Shown here: piece by piece, positions 1-14,300 of the stretch
How the letters are laid out: every line of letters starts with the position of its first letter
Position numbering within the stretch: position 1 is the stretch's first letter
The notes under the pieces: generated by a model
Databases searched by the model: none
What the model was told of the DNA's origin: nothing
Seen by the model: the letters and a program-made list of their open reading frames with translations, nothing else
DNA from: Gnetum montanum
Lineage: Eukaryota > Streptophyta > Gnetopsida > Gnetales > Gnetaceae
Length of the DNA stretch: 64,000 bases
Direction: 5' to 3'
NCBI GenBank assembly: GCA_015680685.1
Contig: MNCI01007874.1
Location: 1-64,000 of the forward strand
Translations under genes and position numbers: made by a program

Positions 1-3000
1 AGTTGAAACCAGTGTTAGTGGCTAGGAATGATTGTTGTATATGAAGCTTGGAATTCTAAGAGTGTGCTAGCTCTCTCTGGGTGTGCCTCATGATGAAATC
101 GTTTGTTTGAGTGTATCTAATTGATCCATCAATGTTTTGCATGGTTGATCTCTATGCATGTTGCTGAGGTCTTGCTTTTTATGATGTTGCAAGAGTGATA
201 TTATGTTCCTATATGATCATGCTTGATGGTTGTGTATGAGGCTGATGTGTTGATCATGTTCTTGCTAACTTCTATGTTTCTAAGCTTTTTTCTTAGTGTT
301 TGCAGGCAGCATAGGTACAAAGATGCAGCCAGTGGTAACCTCAGTTGATTCTGTGAGCACTATGTCTATGGGGAAGATATGTGCTCTTGAGACCTTCATG
401 AACTGATTATTTGGTCTCAGAATCCCAACATTGGGTTGCATATTTATTAGTACCTTGGTTGTGAGGAATCAGTAGGTACATTATGATTTGTTTGCCTCTC
501 TGTGCTGGGTGAGCACTAATAGAGGACAATGATCTATTCTAGACCATACAGATATTGGGCTAGCAGATGGCAGGAAATGGTATCCTTGGCCATGCCAGAT
601 ACTAATGCCCTAGGATTGGCCAATGCATTAAGGTCCCACTATGGCAGGTGGTGGATACTTAGTTGGTGTGCTTTGTTATTCGATCATTGCATTCATGTCC
701 CGAATCATTTTTGTTCAATGGCATTCATGTAGTGGGTTCAACATGATTGTTGATCATGTATGTTTTGAGATAGTGGCATAGTGATAGATAATTGTTTATG
801 CTTTGTGAAAAAGATAGGTTTTTCTCAAAAATAGCATGGTTCTTCATGGTATGCCCCTAGTGGCCTAAATCCTTTAGCCTAGGATGGGCTTGGGTAGTTC
901 ATCCTATTGCCTTTTAGGCTTGGGTAGCATTCCCAAATACCATGTATGTTCTTATTAAAATGTATTCCTATCCTTGGGTGTGTGAAATGTATCCTTGTGG
1001 TATTCTCAATTTGATTGTATGCACTCAAAATTGCTAGATGTATTGCCCTATGTGACTCAGTTGTCTTCTCATTGTAGGCCTATTCCACACCCTGTGACAA
1101 GGCCAAGGTTGATGTATGGTGTTTTCCTGGTGCTTGTTTTGAAGCACCCTTGCTATATGTTGTAAACAACCTTTGTGCCTTGATGTATGATTATGCAGAA
1201 AACTTCATGGGAAATTATTAGTTGCAATACGGTGTTGTAGCGAATAGACCAGGGCATGTCCTTACCCATTGTGCTCTTGAACTGGTGCTATGTGTTCTTG
1301 GTGATGTTGGCATGCCTGGATGGTGTGTGCTTTGGTGAATGTCCTTGAGACAAAACAAATCTTGGGAACACTTTCTCTTGTGTACCCTGGACTGGAAAAG
1401 ATCTTGTCCACAGATGATCAATGGTCGTATGTAGCCTGAAATATAAAAAAATTGGTTCGATGTGCTTGATGTTGATAGTGGGTGGTTCACTATGCCCATG
1501 TGAATTACAATGGCAAACTAAAATTCAAATCAATGTGATGTTTAGTGGTGGATTTGAGTTGAGTTCTAGGTATTGGCACCTAGAGTCGCTCTTCCATGTT
1601 GGATGCAATTGTGGAGTAGCATTGCAAATGTTGGGATGGTGGTCCATCCTTGAATAAATGACATTACAAATATAGAAATTATGACTTCTCTTGGTGGCCT
1701 TTCTTGGTGGGCTTGAATGTTCTCAAAACACTTGAGCCGATGCTCTCATGATTGGGGGCTTCTAATGATTATGCATGTTGGTGCACTTTCATGACCAATT
1801 GCTTTTGGTGCTTTTGAGGGCTATGGTGCGCTCTCATGGCTTGGGACTTATTGGTTCTTTCGTGGTCTATGGTGTGATTCCATGATTGGGGAATCATTGT
1901 GCCTAATCATCCATGGTGTCTTGCTGGATTTTCCCCTGTACTCTGTCCCTTATGTACAGTGATGTATCACATTGTCCCTTCCTAATGTATTGTCCCATAT
2001 CCCTGGTGTAATGTTAATTCATGTTTGTGTTCTCACCTCCCTGGTGGAATAGTAGAGTTGAGCATGATATTACTTGGCGAATCTTTAATTCTATGAAGGG
2101 TCATCCTCCATTCCGATGGATGTCCTCTTTAGTTCATGAAATAATAAGGTAGGTGGTATTGAGACAGCTGTTTCCTATTTGGGACCTAGAAGTAGTTGAT
2201 GTTTGGGACTTGTTCCTAGCAGTTGCCCCATGTTCGTGAACTCCTGGGGTTTGTTTTCAGAGATAGAATGTTGTTACCTAGGTGAAATTTAGGGAACCTC
2301 CTTTGTGAGGTCACGCTGATGATGTTCATTCTTGTAAGCAAGGCATGATCTTATATACTCACTCAGCTTTTGGAGGCTTTAGAGGAGCTTCCTTGTTGGG
2401 GTTCTCTAGTAGACCATCCCTATTGTAAATCCTTCGGGGATGAGTCATGTAGTGTTTTGAGTAGTAACTGATGTTGAAGCCCATTCCATGTAAAACTATC
2501 TTGAGGACCCAATCCTCCTATGGGCAAAATGTTGTTGTTGACTTGTGTCTATTGTTTGGGTGAATGATAATAGGTAGTGGTGCAACCTTGTCCACCACAA
2601 TTTATGTAAACAAGCTTGACTAGGATGTATGAAACAAAAACCTAGATCTCCCAAGAAGAAATAGAAATCCCTCTTGATAAAGTTTCAAAGGGATGAACTG
2701 CTTGGTGTCTCGAGTTCTCAAGGTGAAATTGAATTTGGGTAAGACTTGTGAACCCATGTCTTCCCTCTGTTGGTGACAATTCGACAATATGGTTCTGTTG
2801 GCTATATCGACTACTTGGACATGTATTAAGGGTAAGGTGTAGTTGGGCTGCTATACTTACCTATGAAAGAAACCTCCCAAAGAGGATCCTTCCTTCAAGT
2901 GAAAAAATCTAATGAAAGGTGTCGATCACAAGACTAGCAGTCATTCTTGATACAGTGGGGAAATTCAAATTCTAGGAACCTCGATGTTCCTTGGAGAATT

Positions 3001-4680
3001 CATGATTTGGTTGCTCTCAAAGGTGACTCTATATTCTTTCTTGGACCTAGTGTTCAAAAAATGATGCTTGTCCCATAACTTGGAGTGGGAATGATAGCTT
3101 GTATGTTGCAAGTGTGGTTGATCCTTCTCCATGAATGGGATACTATGATTGCATTCAATGATGTGCTTACGATTGATATGAGACATGTGTATGGAGGATT
3201 GTCATGGGGTTGGCTACCCAATAGATCCTCCACTTGTACTAACACTTGAGCTAGCATTCTCAATGTTGGACAATCATAAGAGGTGTTGATGATAGTTTGG
3301 GCTTGTTATATGATAGCCTCTTGGAGAAGTTTCCAAACAAATTTTTGGATTTTCTCTCTCGTTGTGACTATGGAATACTGTTCGATGGTGAATTGAGGTA
3401 TGCGATGCTGGTATCTGAGGATGGAAAGGTCAGGCTCAAAAGATTTACACTTGTACCTTATTTGGAAGGGAGAACATGCTTAACTCCCTTCATACTAGCT
3501 TGAACAGACATGATAAAAAAAATACGCATGGTACAAATGCACGTGTAATTAGTGCTTAGATGGTTGCACTGGTGAGACCCCATGGCTATGGATGCAAGTA
3601 GCAAAACATGGAGTTCTGGCAAGCATGAGTTGCTTGCGGAGACATGGCTCTTTCAAAGCATGTCCTCCCTCTCAGTTTGATGTTCCCAAGTCCCTCACCA
3701 TGGGTAGTGGCCCTGGTGACCCCTCAAAATCGATGATAAAAAAAATTTGATGGGTGCTAAGATGCCATTCACAAAGGAACTTGGTGGGACTTGCAAAAGA
3801 GGAGTTGTCTTCTTACATAAGTATAGGTTTACGCAAGAAGATATGTCCTTAGATCCTCAGAAGGGATGCATCTAGGGGATGCCTTAGAGACGTTGGCCTT
3901 TTAGGTTGGACTCTCCTGCTCGTTATATAGTAGGGAAGTCTTTGGGCTTCCTCCAATTGCCCCTTGCATTTCATGCAACACATTGGATGGAAGGGTGTAT
4001 CAGGTGTTGGGGTTGGTAACTTCCTTCAAGCTTGGCATCAAAGGAGTTGACGAATCCCTGGAGTTGACAGAGTTCCGAACCCATATAGAAGTGTACTCTT
4101 GAAGCTATCCTAAGCTCCGCTTCAAGGACATTGCTTCTTTGTGAGGGAGAGGATTGTGAGAGATGTCCCAGGGTGGTGGTTCTCCTGGGCTCTCCCCATA
4201 GTTCGGGGGCCAGGGAACACTTTGAGGCACCCTCGGGTGACTCTCAAGTGTTAGAAAACCCACCCTAGCTTGGCAGTACCAAGCTACTAACAAGACATCC
4301 TCCTATTGTAACTCTCTTCTAAGTCCTCTTCATTCCACCCTTACCGCAGAGAACTACATGGCCCTAATTCTATGGCGGTCGTAGATATGTAGGCAGCCAA
4401 GACTAGATAGTTTTGGTGTAATGCCAGGCCACACCTTGTACCAGATCGTGAGGGATCTAGAGGTGAGGCACTTTCCCTTGTAGGTGCATCATTTCCCCTT
4501 CCACCGGTGTTGCCTACAAGGTTGTTTGTGTGCTTGTTTGCATGGTCCTCATTTTGGAGTTGGTTACCCTCCGTGATGCAGGTTGCGAGATATGTTAAGA
4601 AGCTGCTTGCACTCACTCGTGAGTTGCTTGTTCGCTTGAGGCGTATTCCCCAGGTCTTCTGCCCCATATCCATGGGATCT
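1..4680. other. Unassigned region, no recognisable gene
   Basis: I found no conserved protein motif, LTR terminus or RNA gene here. The only open frames are short (up to 110 codons, at 4341-4673 on the minus strand and 1421-1657 and 3297-3503 on the plus strand) and none resembles a known family. Base composition is somewhat richer in G and T than the AT-rich sequence farther right. It may be old transposon sequence or upstream flank of the desulfhydrase pseudogene. Confidence 0.5.
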
Positions 4681-5023
4681 TAGTGAATTCCTTGGGGTGC
4701 CAGATAACACCGGGGCAACATTGTTACATGCTTCATGTCATGCTGTTTTCAATTGCTGCATAATGGTCGCTGCCCTGGTTTCCGGCACAGGTGCTATAGC
4801 TTCTTTGTTGCTGAAGAAGGATACCAGCAAGCTCTGTTTTCTTCCTTTCTCTTCAAACAGGCACCAGCAGGCCAAGAAACTCAGCAGAACAGCCACTGCC
4901 TTGGCCATGGTGAGCGTCTCAGAGCGAGCAAAAATTCCATTTGTGGGCAAATGCCAATACGTTCCACCTTCCTGGGCTAACCATCTTATCCCTATCCCAA
5001 CTCATTTCTGCAATGTGGGTCAT

Positions 5024-5984
5024 GTAAGTGGCATCAATTATATCCATTTTCTTCTTTCAGCCTAATGTTATAGGATTTCTGGGCAGTTGATTTTAGGTTG
5101 TACCTATTCAGAAATTCGGTGGGTAGCTAACAGCGATAGTTTCGCAGTGATCTGAACAACCCCAAAAAATGAAGGGCCTGCAACTTCTGAAATGTCTTCT
5201 CGCTTGTCTCTGTTCTACTAGATCGAATCATTGCTCAATAAAGAACTTCAGTTTGCAAAAATTCCTTGTAACTGATTTTCACGGTGGATATGGTTAGATG
5301 CTTGGTGACATTTGCATAAAAAATTGTCTGCTAAACGTTTACTAATTACCCCTTACCTTAATATCCTAAAAGTACAAGATCAGTATGCAAAGTGGGATTA
5401 TATTGGATCTTTGCATAAAGTAATTTGGCCGGTAAGACTATGGGGAGCAAGTTGGAAACTAGATTCATTCATTTTTGAGAAAAATTTCGTGTTCAAAATG
5501 TTGGACAAAGTCTTGAAATTGTAATCGGCACAGAGTATTTGAAGTGAATAAAGGGGCTATACACAGTGAAACATTGATTCTATATGTATTGCAGATTCCA
5601 ATGGAAGAGATGTTACACTCAGACCAGCAGTTTGTGCAAGAAAAGTGTTTGACATTCCAGCTTTAATGTAATTAACCATTTCTAAATGAACTATGAAAAC
5701 ATTGAAAACTCATGAGACCTTTCCCTTTTAAACTAACATATTTACCTGGTATAGTGCTTGAAAATGGAGTTACTGCTTTTTATGTGCTGTCAAACAATCC
5801 CATAAACTCCAATAATGCAGCGAAAGTTTTTATCAGTTCTGCTTACCAGGAGTTGCTAGAAAAGATCCCCTTCCAAGGAAACACATGCAAATAACAAATT
5901 TCTCTGTACTGGTGCAGATTCTTTTCTTTGATTCTTTTTCAAAAGAATAATTTTGAAATGTAATTCTGTTTCCACATTTTGTAG
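5024..5984 (+). other. Pseudogene intron 1
   Basis: Bounded by GTAAGT at 5024 and a TTGTAG acceptor ending at 5984. It is 961 bp and AT-rich. Open frames of 60-70 codons inside it match nothing I recognise, and I see no mobile element. Confidence 0.6.
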
Positions 5985-6710
5985 CTTCCAACTCCTATTC
6001 ATCGATGGGATCTACTGGGGATTGCCCGAAGACACAGAAGTCTGGATCAAGTTATACTAAGATTATATGGAGTATTTTAAAGATTATGTAATGTCAGTGA
6101 CTTATTCATGTTGGTTTATGCCTGAAGGATTGTTACATTATGTTCTTTCAACAAAAGAAAGTTGCATAATTGTGTAAAATTCTCAAGAATGAAAGTTTGG
6201 TTTTTTCAGCATGATGATCTTTCAGGCATGCAACTTAGTGGAAACAAGGTGAGGAAGTTGGAGTTCTTAATGGCAGATGCAAAGGCCCAAGGTGCTGATT
6301 ATGTGATCACCATAGGAGGCATTCAAAACAACCATTGTCGGGCTACTGCTGTTGCTGCTCGGTACTTAACCTTGATTGCTATCTTTTATTGCGTACTTCA
6401 AAGGTATCCTAGATAGCAGATACTTTTTTCTTTTTTGTTATCTTGCTGAGTTATATTTGAAAAAGTGACAAGGTAGCATTTTGTTCATGTCATGATGGAA
6501 GGTAATGCCATTTTTCTTTCTTTTCCCTAACCAATGGATATCCTTAGAATATTTTGTGCAAGATAAAGCAGAGTGACTATTCTTTTTGTTTGATTACAGA
6601 CATCAGTGGATAAGGATCCTGGTTTAGCTGGGAATCTTCTCATTGAGAGAATGGTTGGTGCTAACATAGAACTTGTGTCAAAGGAGGAATATGCCCACAC
6701 TGGAAGCGCA

Positions 6711-8934
6711 GTAAGTTGTTTTCTTGTACAAACATCAAGTTTAATATTTATAAAATAGTATTATTTTTCCTATGTTTCATATGGTTTGGGAACATGGGAA
6801 TGCATGAATGCATACCCAAATGAGTTTAAGAATAAGGGTTGTTCTATGAGAGTGAGGATAGATGCATGTAGAATGTGAAATAGATAGATCAAATTTCTGA
6901 CATATATCTGATGAAATAATAAAAATTTATACGTAATAATGTACAAAATATTGTTAAAATTGATAGAAGTGTAGAAAGAATTAGGAACCACAGAAAGCAA
7001 AGAGTGTTGTTTGCATGCTCTTATTTTGCAAGTTGATGAAATAAGGTGAGTAAAATATACTATTTACAAAGAGAATTTAAATGTAATATTTACAAATGGA
7101 TATGCACATTGTTACTAAAAAATTGTAATATTTTGAAGATATAACTATATTTGTTAACCATAGTTTTAAGGTTTGTTTTTTAGATGTGGTAATTCTAAGG
7201 TCTAATTTTTCATTTTGGGAACACCTTGTATGTATCTTGGAACTCTTTGGAACACATTTCCATTTTTGTTTTGGAAAGGTGAGGAACAAGGAAATTTTTT
7301 TGGGAGTTTATATTAACTTAATTAGAACTTGTGTCAAAGTAGGCACTAGACTACTGATTTTAGTTATACAAAATACTACTTATGAGCTATTGATTGCTAG
7401 CTTTGTAGTTCAATACAATGTGGTAAAATAATCACAAGCACAAATATATTGGTAGCTATATCTAACCTTTTCTTATTTTTTTAAATTCTACTAGTTTTAA
7501 AAGATTAAGCATGATTTCTTAAAAAGATGGAACTTTAGAATAAATGAGAGAATGCACCAATAGAACATATTAGTTTATTAGTTTTAACTTACAATGAATG
7601 AGTTTAGTCTCATTTGACACCTTGTTTCTTATTATTATTGATATCAGTTGTCAATGTGAGGCTAAATCTTGTAGCTTTATTGCTTAATTAAAAAATGTGA
7701 TCTTTTTGTAAGGGACAAGTTATTAGTAGTTAAGGGGTTCTTTCAAGATGGTTCTATGGGTCTATTTTTAATTTAGAAGTGATTCCCTAGAATGTTCTAC
7801 ATTTTCGAGATTCTTTTAGAAGGATAACTTCCATATGTTTCCAGATCAGAGTTTGTAACATGGCTTTGCCTATTTAAGGGTTGGATCCCTAGTCATTGTA
7901 AGCAAACAACTTATTTTGATTCAATTCAGTAATAAAATTTGGGCTTCTCCTCAGGTATTTTCCTTTGCTCTTGAGGGTTTTCCCTTGTAAATCTTTTGTT
8001 TCTTATTTGTTGTTTTATATCAGTTGCTATTTTGGTTCCAATTTCAGTTTTGCATTTTATGGATTATCTTAATGATTTTTCTATGGTGTTATTTCAGTGT
8101 TTTGGCTTACATGTCCTTATTTTATATGTCCATGTACTCCATTATGCTATTTTATTTTGCCAACAATATCAAGTTCAAATGAGTATTTTGCCTTTGATTA
8201 GGATACCGAGATTTGATTATGGTTATTTTAAGATGCATTTCAATGGTAGTTTTCATAAAATCATAAGATGAAGTTCTGTTAGGCTGTTACATGTCTATTA
8301 TATTGGTTATCCTATTATTAGATGTCTATGAGAAAATGTTGCTTTATGTTTTTTTATTACTGTAAAATTAAGCATAGAAAAATGTTATTACTCATGAGTA
8401 ATTGTGGGCTAGAATAAGATCACAGCCCAAAACATGCTATCTTATTTCGATGTTAGGCCATTGGAGAAAGTAGAAATGTATATTAGGTTGGGCAATTCTG
8501 CCTCATGCCATGATAATTTTTGCAGATCAGGTCACAATCAGCCTTTATGGTTGCATAACACTCAAACTTGATCTTCTATGTTTGTGATTTGGGGCATGAC
8601 TCCATATTCATAAAAGATTTTCGTAGAACTAATAATTACTCATAATACCCTAGTTAGGCCAATATAAACCCACCATTTCATTTGAGCTCAGCACAGAAGC
8701 AACCTACCATTTTGTGCTCAATGTGTTATTTAGCTGGGCAGCATACCCCAAATAACATGGATTACTCAAAAGGGAAACAATGGTGGTGGTGTCCTTAGGC
8801 CAAATTGGTTGAATATCCTTGAATTGAAGGCAACATTTTGTTGATTTGCATAGCTTGGCATATTGTTACCTTAATTAAACAAAAACTCCTACTTGATGTT
8901 TATTCTATCTAATAAATAACATCATACAGTACAG
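6711..8934 (+). other. Pseudogene intron 4 with an LTR-like fragment
   Basis: Bounded by GTAAGT at 6711 and ACAG ending at 8934. Around 7740-8000 the sequence has the style of a Ty1/copia LTR end: a CTATTTAAG TATA-like box at about 7870, then TTCAATTCAGTAATAAAA with a poly(A)-type signal near 7930, then a T-rich tail. I could not find matching LTR termini or a target duplication. The rest is AT-rich with no motif. Confidence 0.4.
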
Positions 8935-9026
8935 GCTCTTGGAAACTTGTTGAAAGAAAGGTTAATAGAGAGAGGATGACGACCCTATCTTATACCAATT
9001 GGAGGTTCCAATTCACTGGGAACATG

Positions 9027-10269
9027 GTAACTTCTAAAAATATGGCATTTGTATTTTATATTTTTGGTCATTCATTTTTTATTTTGGATTGATTTTTTTT
9101 TTGTTTTAATTTCTGTTAATGCATGCCTAGCAAACAAAAGAACATCAGGAAGAAGGTGATCGATGGATTTTATAACTATGGAATGGCTATAAGCAACCTA
9201 GGTATTTGGTAGTATCATATGGTTTTACATATAATTGAATCTAGATACTTCTATAGGCAATACACTAATTTTCTTATATGTGGGGTTATATGATACCATC
9301 ATGTCAATCAACTAGAATTTCAGCATTTTGTGCACCATTTCAAATAACCATATACCAAGGTGTGCACCATCTTGATTAAGCAAGCCTAGGGAGAACTGAG
9401 AAGATGCCTTACCTGATAAACAAATACATGTTAGATTTTAATTGTTTAGAAATTATTTGGGAAAGAAACATTTTTCTAAGAAAAGAAACCTATTCTATAT
9501 CTTCATTATTCACATTTTTTAATTCAGAGATCATGTAGTAGCAAAAGAGAGTGACTGATGTTTAATTTCCTAACTACATCTTTGTTTTGAAAGTGATGCA
9601 AGATAACATTGCAAACACCTTGTTCTTTTCTTCTTTGTTTTGTTTTAGTGTTTCATAATGGAGGGTTCAGTGTGTATGTCTGTTTTTATTTTTATTTTTT
9701 ATAGACAATTTGAAAAACAAAAATTTTAGTTCGTAAACATTGCATCCATGTGTTTTGCTGATTAGTTGACCTTGGTAGTTTTTGTTGTTATTTCATGATT
9801 AAATTCCATAGGCCAGTGTCATGTTGTCAGATATGAAATGTGTATGTTGAATTTGGGTTTGTAAACATGCAGGTTGTTACATGTGCATAACAACCACATT
9901 ACTGTTTTTTGCACATATGCTGAAACTTCAATGCTCCGCCACCAGGGTTCTCATCTCTCAACAACTAAATTTGAGACAACGGCATTCACTTGTGTGATAA
10001 CGTGTTTCTAATATTTGAACTTTGTTGTATTCAGATGTAACATATGCTTGGATTAAATATATTAGGGCCTACCATAACGACATCCTAATTTCCAGTGCTT
10101 TCCTAATTTTTTTAACATCATCATTATCAATGATAATATTTTCATTATTAATCTTGACATCATTTTTCTACACCAGCATTAAAAATTTGTACATACATTA
10201 TTAAGAAGTAAATGATTTTGCTATCTTATATTATCTGATTTTGAAGTGGATGTATAAATCGCATTTTAG
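9027..10269 (+). other. Pseudogene intron 5
   Basis: Bounded by GTAACT at 9027 and TTTTAG ending at 10269. It splits the tryptophan codon of the GTW|GY motif, as expected for phase 2. AT-rich, with no recognisable insertion. Confidence 0.55.
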
Positions 10270-10959
10270 GGGCTACATTGAAGCTGTTAAAGAGATTGAG
10301 CAATAACTGCAAGAAAATTTGGATGGGGTTGCCTTTTTTGGTGACATTGTAGTAGCTTGTGGAAGGTATTTGTGATTCCTATTGACATTTCTTTACTTTA
10401 ATAAAACTTTCAATTGAATTTGAATTTTTGAATCTATGATAGTATACCAAATTTTATTTTTTGAATTACAGTGGAGGAGCTATTGTTGGGTTGGCTCTAG
10501 GATCACATTTAAGCAATTCAAAGGCACAAGTAATGTTTTCTTCATTGGCTTATTTGTCTATTTCTTTTCCTTGAACTACTTTTCTTCATTTATAGCATGC
10601 TTTGAGCTTGTTTGACCATACAAGTGCATGCATTTGTTGTTTGTGATAGTCTTGATTACTTCTACAATTATATTCAGGGACTTTTGGAAGGTCTCAATGT
10701 AGGTGTAAGATCTTGAGACCTGGTTGAAATTGAAAATGTAAGTAATAAAAGCATTCCTCAATGGGTTTGTGTTATTGTTCATGCTATCTTGTTAACATAA
10801 GCAGTTAGATGATTTTTTAGAGATGGACTAATTTGCATCAAATTTTGGGTATCAAATACACTTTTTAAGGTTATGAATAATTTTCTTGATTTATTGTTTA
10901 TAATTATTTTTTGAATGGAATGAACTTTTATGTGATAAAAAAATCCAAATAAAAATAAA

Positions 10960-11330
10960 TGGAAAATTTTACAGGATAGTAATCAGCCTGCTATTTTATA
11001 TGGTGATAAATGGAAAACAAATTAGCATGGTAGAAATGCAGATGCTTAGATAGATGTTGAATGTTACAAAAAGAGATAAATTGTACAATTTAGATGTTAG
11101 AGGAAGGCTTAGAGTAGCTTTTATTTTATATAGGCCACAAGAATGACATCTTTTATGGTTTGGGCATGTTTAAAGACAACAGACCTTCATGGTTAACAAA
11201 GAACATCTTGGAGTAGCAAAACCTAGAGAGTTCCTTTTAAAGCTCATCTACCAAAAACATAGCCATGTAGAACTTGCTTGGCTTCACATGGCCTAAACTT
11301 TCAAAACATATGGAAGGGAAATCCATATGA
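10960..11330 (+). mobile_element. LINE reverse-transcriptase C-terminal fragment
   Basis: Reading along the plus strand, a decayed reading frame gives ISLLFYMVINGKQ near 10980, then EMQMLR-stop-MLNV and a later LLWFGH. This is the order seen at the C-terminus of plant non-LTR reverse transcriptases (ALLYG.ECW, then RMLRWM, then LRWFGH). A second copy of the same region, with the same EMRMLR / LNVIG spacing, lies at 37.6-38.45 kb. The frame is broken by stops and small indels; no 5' end or tail is visible. Confidence 0.6.
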
Positions 11331-14300
11331 ATAAGTAGCCTTCTAATTGAGGATGAAGTAGTAGATAATTTGTCATACGACTTCTGGCCATAGCAGAGGT
11401 AAGCTTAGGTGGCTATAAGAATTGCATCAAAGCTTGGGAATAGGGTTTGACCCAATATACCACCTTTTGGATTTTGTATCACCTTTCCTCAAAACCACAT
11501 CTGCTTCCATCAATAGTTGCTACAATCAACTTCACAAAGACACCAACCTTCCATCCTTCTATCTTGCAAGTTTCCTTGTTCCGTGAGAGTCTAGCTTGAA
11601 TAACCCACAGTAATGGGCAATCTTGATGGACGATGCAAAAACCCTTCCAACCTATGCTAACATGGAATTGAAATGCATCTCACTATTGCAAGTTGACATG
11701 CAATGAATGCTTGTGCTTGATTGATTGTCCCCAAGAGAAGCCATGGGCACCACATGCACATTTTCCCAATGCTTTGTTAAAATGAAGCCAAATCATTACA
11801 TTTTTTGAAAAGTGCTTGTTTGAAGAAAAAAGGTGTATTGTCCTTTGTAATACTTAAAGTTATTTTTCTTGTAATGTTTAACTTTATGATGTAAATGAAA
11901 ATCTAGAAGGTTCCAAATAAAAGGATCATTACCCAAAGTCTCCATGTTGATCTTGCCAAGGCATGGTCCTACAAAGTTCCAGATATATCCAAAAAGGTAA
12001 TTTTGGAAAGTTCTAGAGGGTTGTAGAAACTCTTATGAGGTGTTATAAGAGAATATTGCCTATATATGTTTATCAATGGTTCTTGGGGCTTAGATGCTTG
12101 TACTTGGAGATTAGTAAAGCCCTAGTTTGCTGTAATATACAAGCTTTGCACTTTGTTTTTGTGGTTTTTTCTATTTATGTTTTCCACATAAATCTTGATG
12201 TATTGTTTCTCATTTTCTTTCTTTTGGTTTTTTTTTTGTTTTTGTTTTTGCAATTTTATTTTGGTGATATTTTAAAAGAACTAGCAACAAAGTGGAAATC
12301 GAGTATTGTAGCATTAGTAGAGCACAAATATGCTGGTAGGTGCAAAGACTTGGGGTGTTTGGAAGATTTTGATGGAGGATGTTCTCTACTAAAAGAAGTG
12401 CCATATTGTATTGTAGACAAACATGGGGCGAAGGCTACTTCAAGTTGTCTAATAGAGATTGACTGAAGAAGCATCTAGATAAAGAATGGAAAAGACTTGA
12501 TAGAAAAATGCATTCTTTGACAATGTTATGCTTGAGCAATGGAATTCTTTAGTATTATAGTTCAGTTTCTTCAATGTAGCAACTTTGGTACATTTTGAAG
12601 CCATAGTATGATCAACCAACAAGTATGAATTAGTATCATATTGTTAACAAGGTTTTTAAAATGAAAATGAAGGATGGTGCATCGATGTAAATCCATCTAG
12701 ATGAAATGGATAGTTTGTTTGTGTAGTTAGATAACTTGAAAGTAATTTTTAAATAAAATGTTAGGGTTATTGTAATTTTTAGTTCTCAAATTGGAACTTT
12801 AGATACAGTGTCAAATTTAAACACAATTATCTCAAAGTTGTTGGTTGCAAGCAAATCCAAGGTTATTGAATTTGTTAGAGGCAACCTAGCTATTTCAGGA
12901 ATATGATCTTAGATCAAAGATACACGATTTGGTAGAAGACAAAGCAAGAGAGCTTCTAGAGGCTAAGAAATGGGATGCTAGTTTTGTAAGAAGAAGGGCC
13001 ACCTAAAAAGGGATTGCTATGCCTATTATAGGTGGAAGTATCAAAACTGGAAAGATATTGCGAGAAAGAAGCCTAAAATATCAAATAAGATAAAAGTGCA
13101 TGTTGAAGTGACGTTTTCTTGCATAAATTCACAAAAGATTGTTTGACAATTTTGATGATGTATGGATTTTGAATAATGGTATTGGTTTTCATATTTATTT
13201 AAATCATAAGCATTATAGTTCATATAATGAATGTTCATCAAATATTATTCATATTATATATAATAGGGATTTTTCCTTTCGTGGTACTGGAACTATTATA
13301 ATGAAACAATAGGATGGACAACATATGACAATTAAAGGTGATTGACATGTTCAAGAAATTACTGAGAAAACTTCTTGTCTGTTAGGCAACTTGATGAGAT
13401 TAGTTGTAGGGTTTCTTTTTATTATGTACATGAAAAATTAACAAAGGGTTATGAATCTATCAAGTTGTTATCAAGAAACTAGGGCAAGGTCTTACTATAG
13501 TTGTTGCAACAAAAAATGTCAATTTGTGTCATAGATGCTTAGGACATATTGGGTAGATAACGCTAAATGCAGTAATCTCTTATTCCCAGTATTAATTTTG
13601 TAACCATGGATTTTTATAGGGATTGTGAAGTTGGAAAATCTAGGTGAGCTAATTTCCAAGGAAATGAATGCCATAGGAGCAAACAAAAAAATGAATTTTA
13701 TTTATTCAAATGTTTTTGACACTATTATTTTTTGATTTTTGGGTGGTTCACAATATTTTATTACATTTTTTGATGATTATAGGTATAAAATTTGGATATA
13801 CCCAAATAAATCAAAAGATATGTTGTTTGGTGTTTTAAAGTGATTTTTTGCATATGTGGAAACATAGAAAGGATTGAATGTAAAACATTTCCTTAAGATA
13901 ATTGAGGGGAATATATCTTAAATGAATTTTCTGTGTTTTATTCTGAAAAGGAAATAATCCACAATAGAATGGAGGGGTAGAGGGATGTATATAGGTCATT
14001 ATTGGAATGTGCTAGGAGAAATTAAAAAAAAAAATATTTTAGGTTGAGGCATTTAGCATTGCTAAATATCTTGTTAATAGGTTATCTCATCCAACTCTAG
14101 ATGGGAAAATTCTAGATATTGTACAAAGGAAAATTAGATATCTTATAAACATTTGAGAGTGTTTTTTTTTGTTGTGAAGCATATGGTCATGTGCAAAAAG
14201 CCATCATGTCCGAATTGGATGATAGGGCATAGAGTTGCATTTTTTTGTTGGATATGGCAACAATTATGGCTACAAAATTTGTGATCTTATTCCTAAACAA

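Noticed and set aside
4341-4673. 110-codon minus-strand open frame
   Set aside because: No recognisable family, composition of a chance frame, and no supporting splice or promoter context.
12035-12466. 143-codon plus-strand open frame
   Set aside because: It runs from LTR-like sequence through a T-rich stretch into a copia gag remnant, so it is composite and not a gene.
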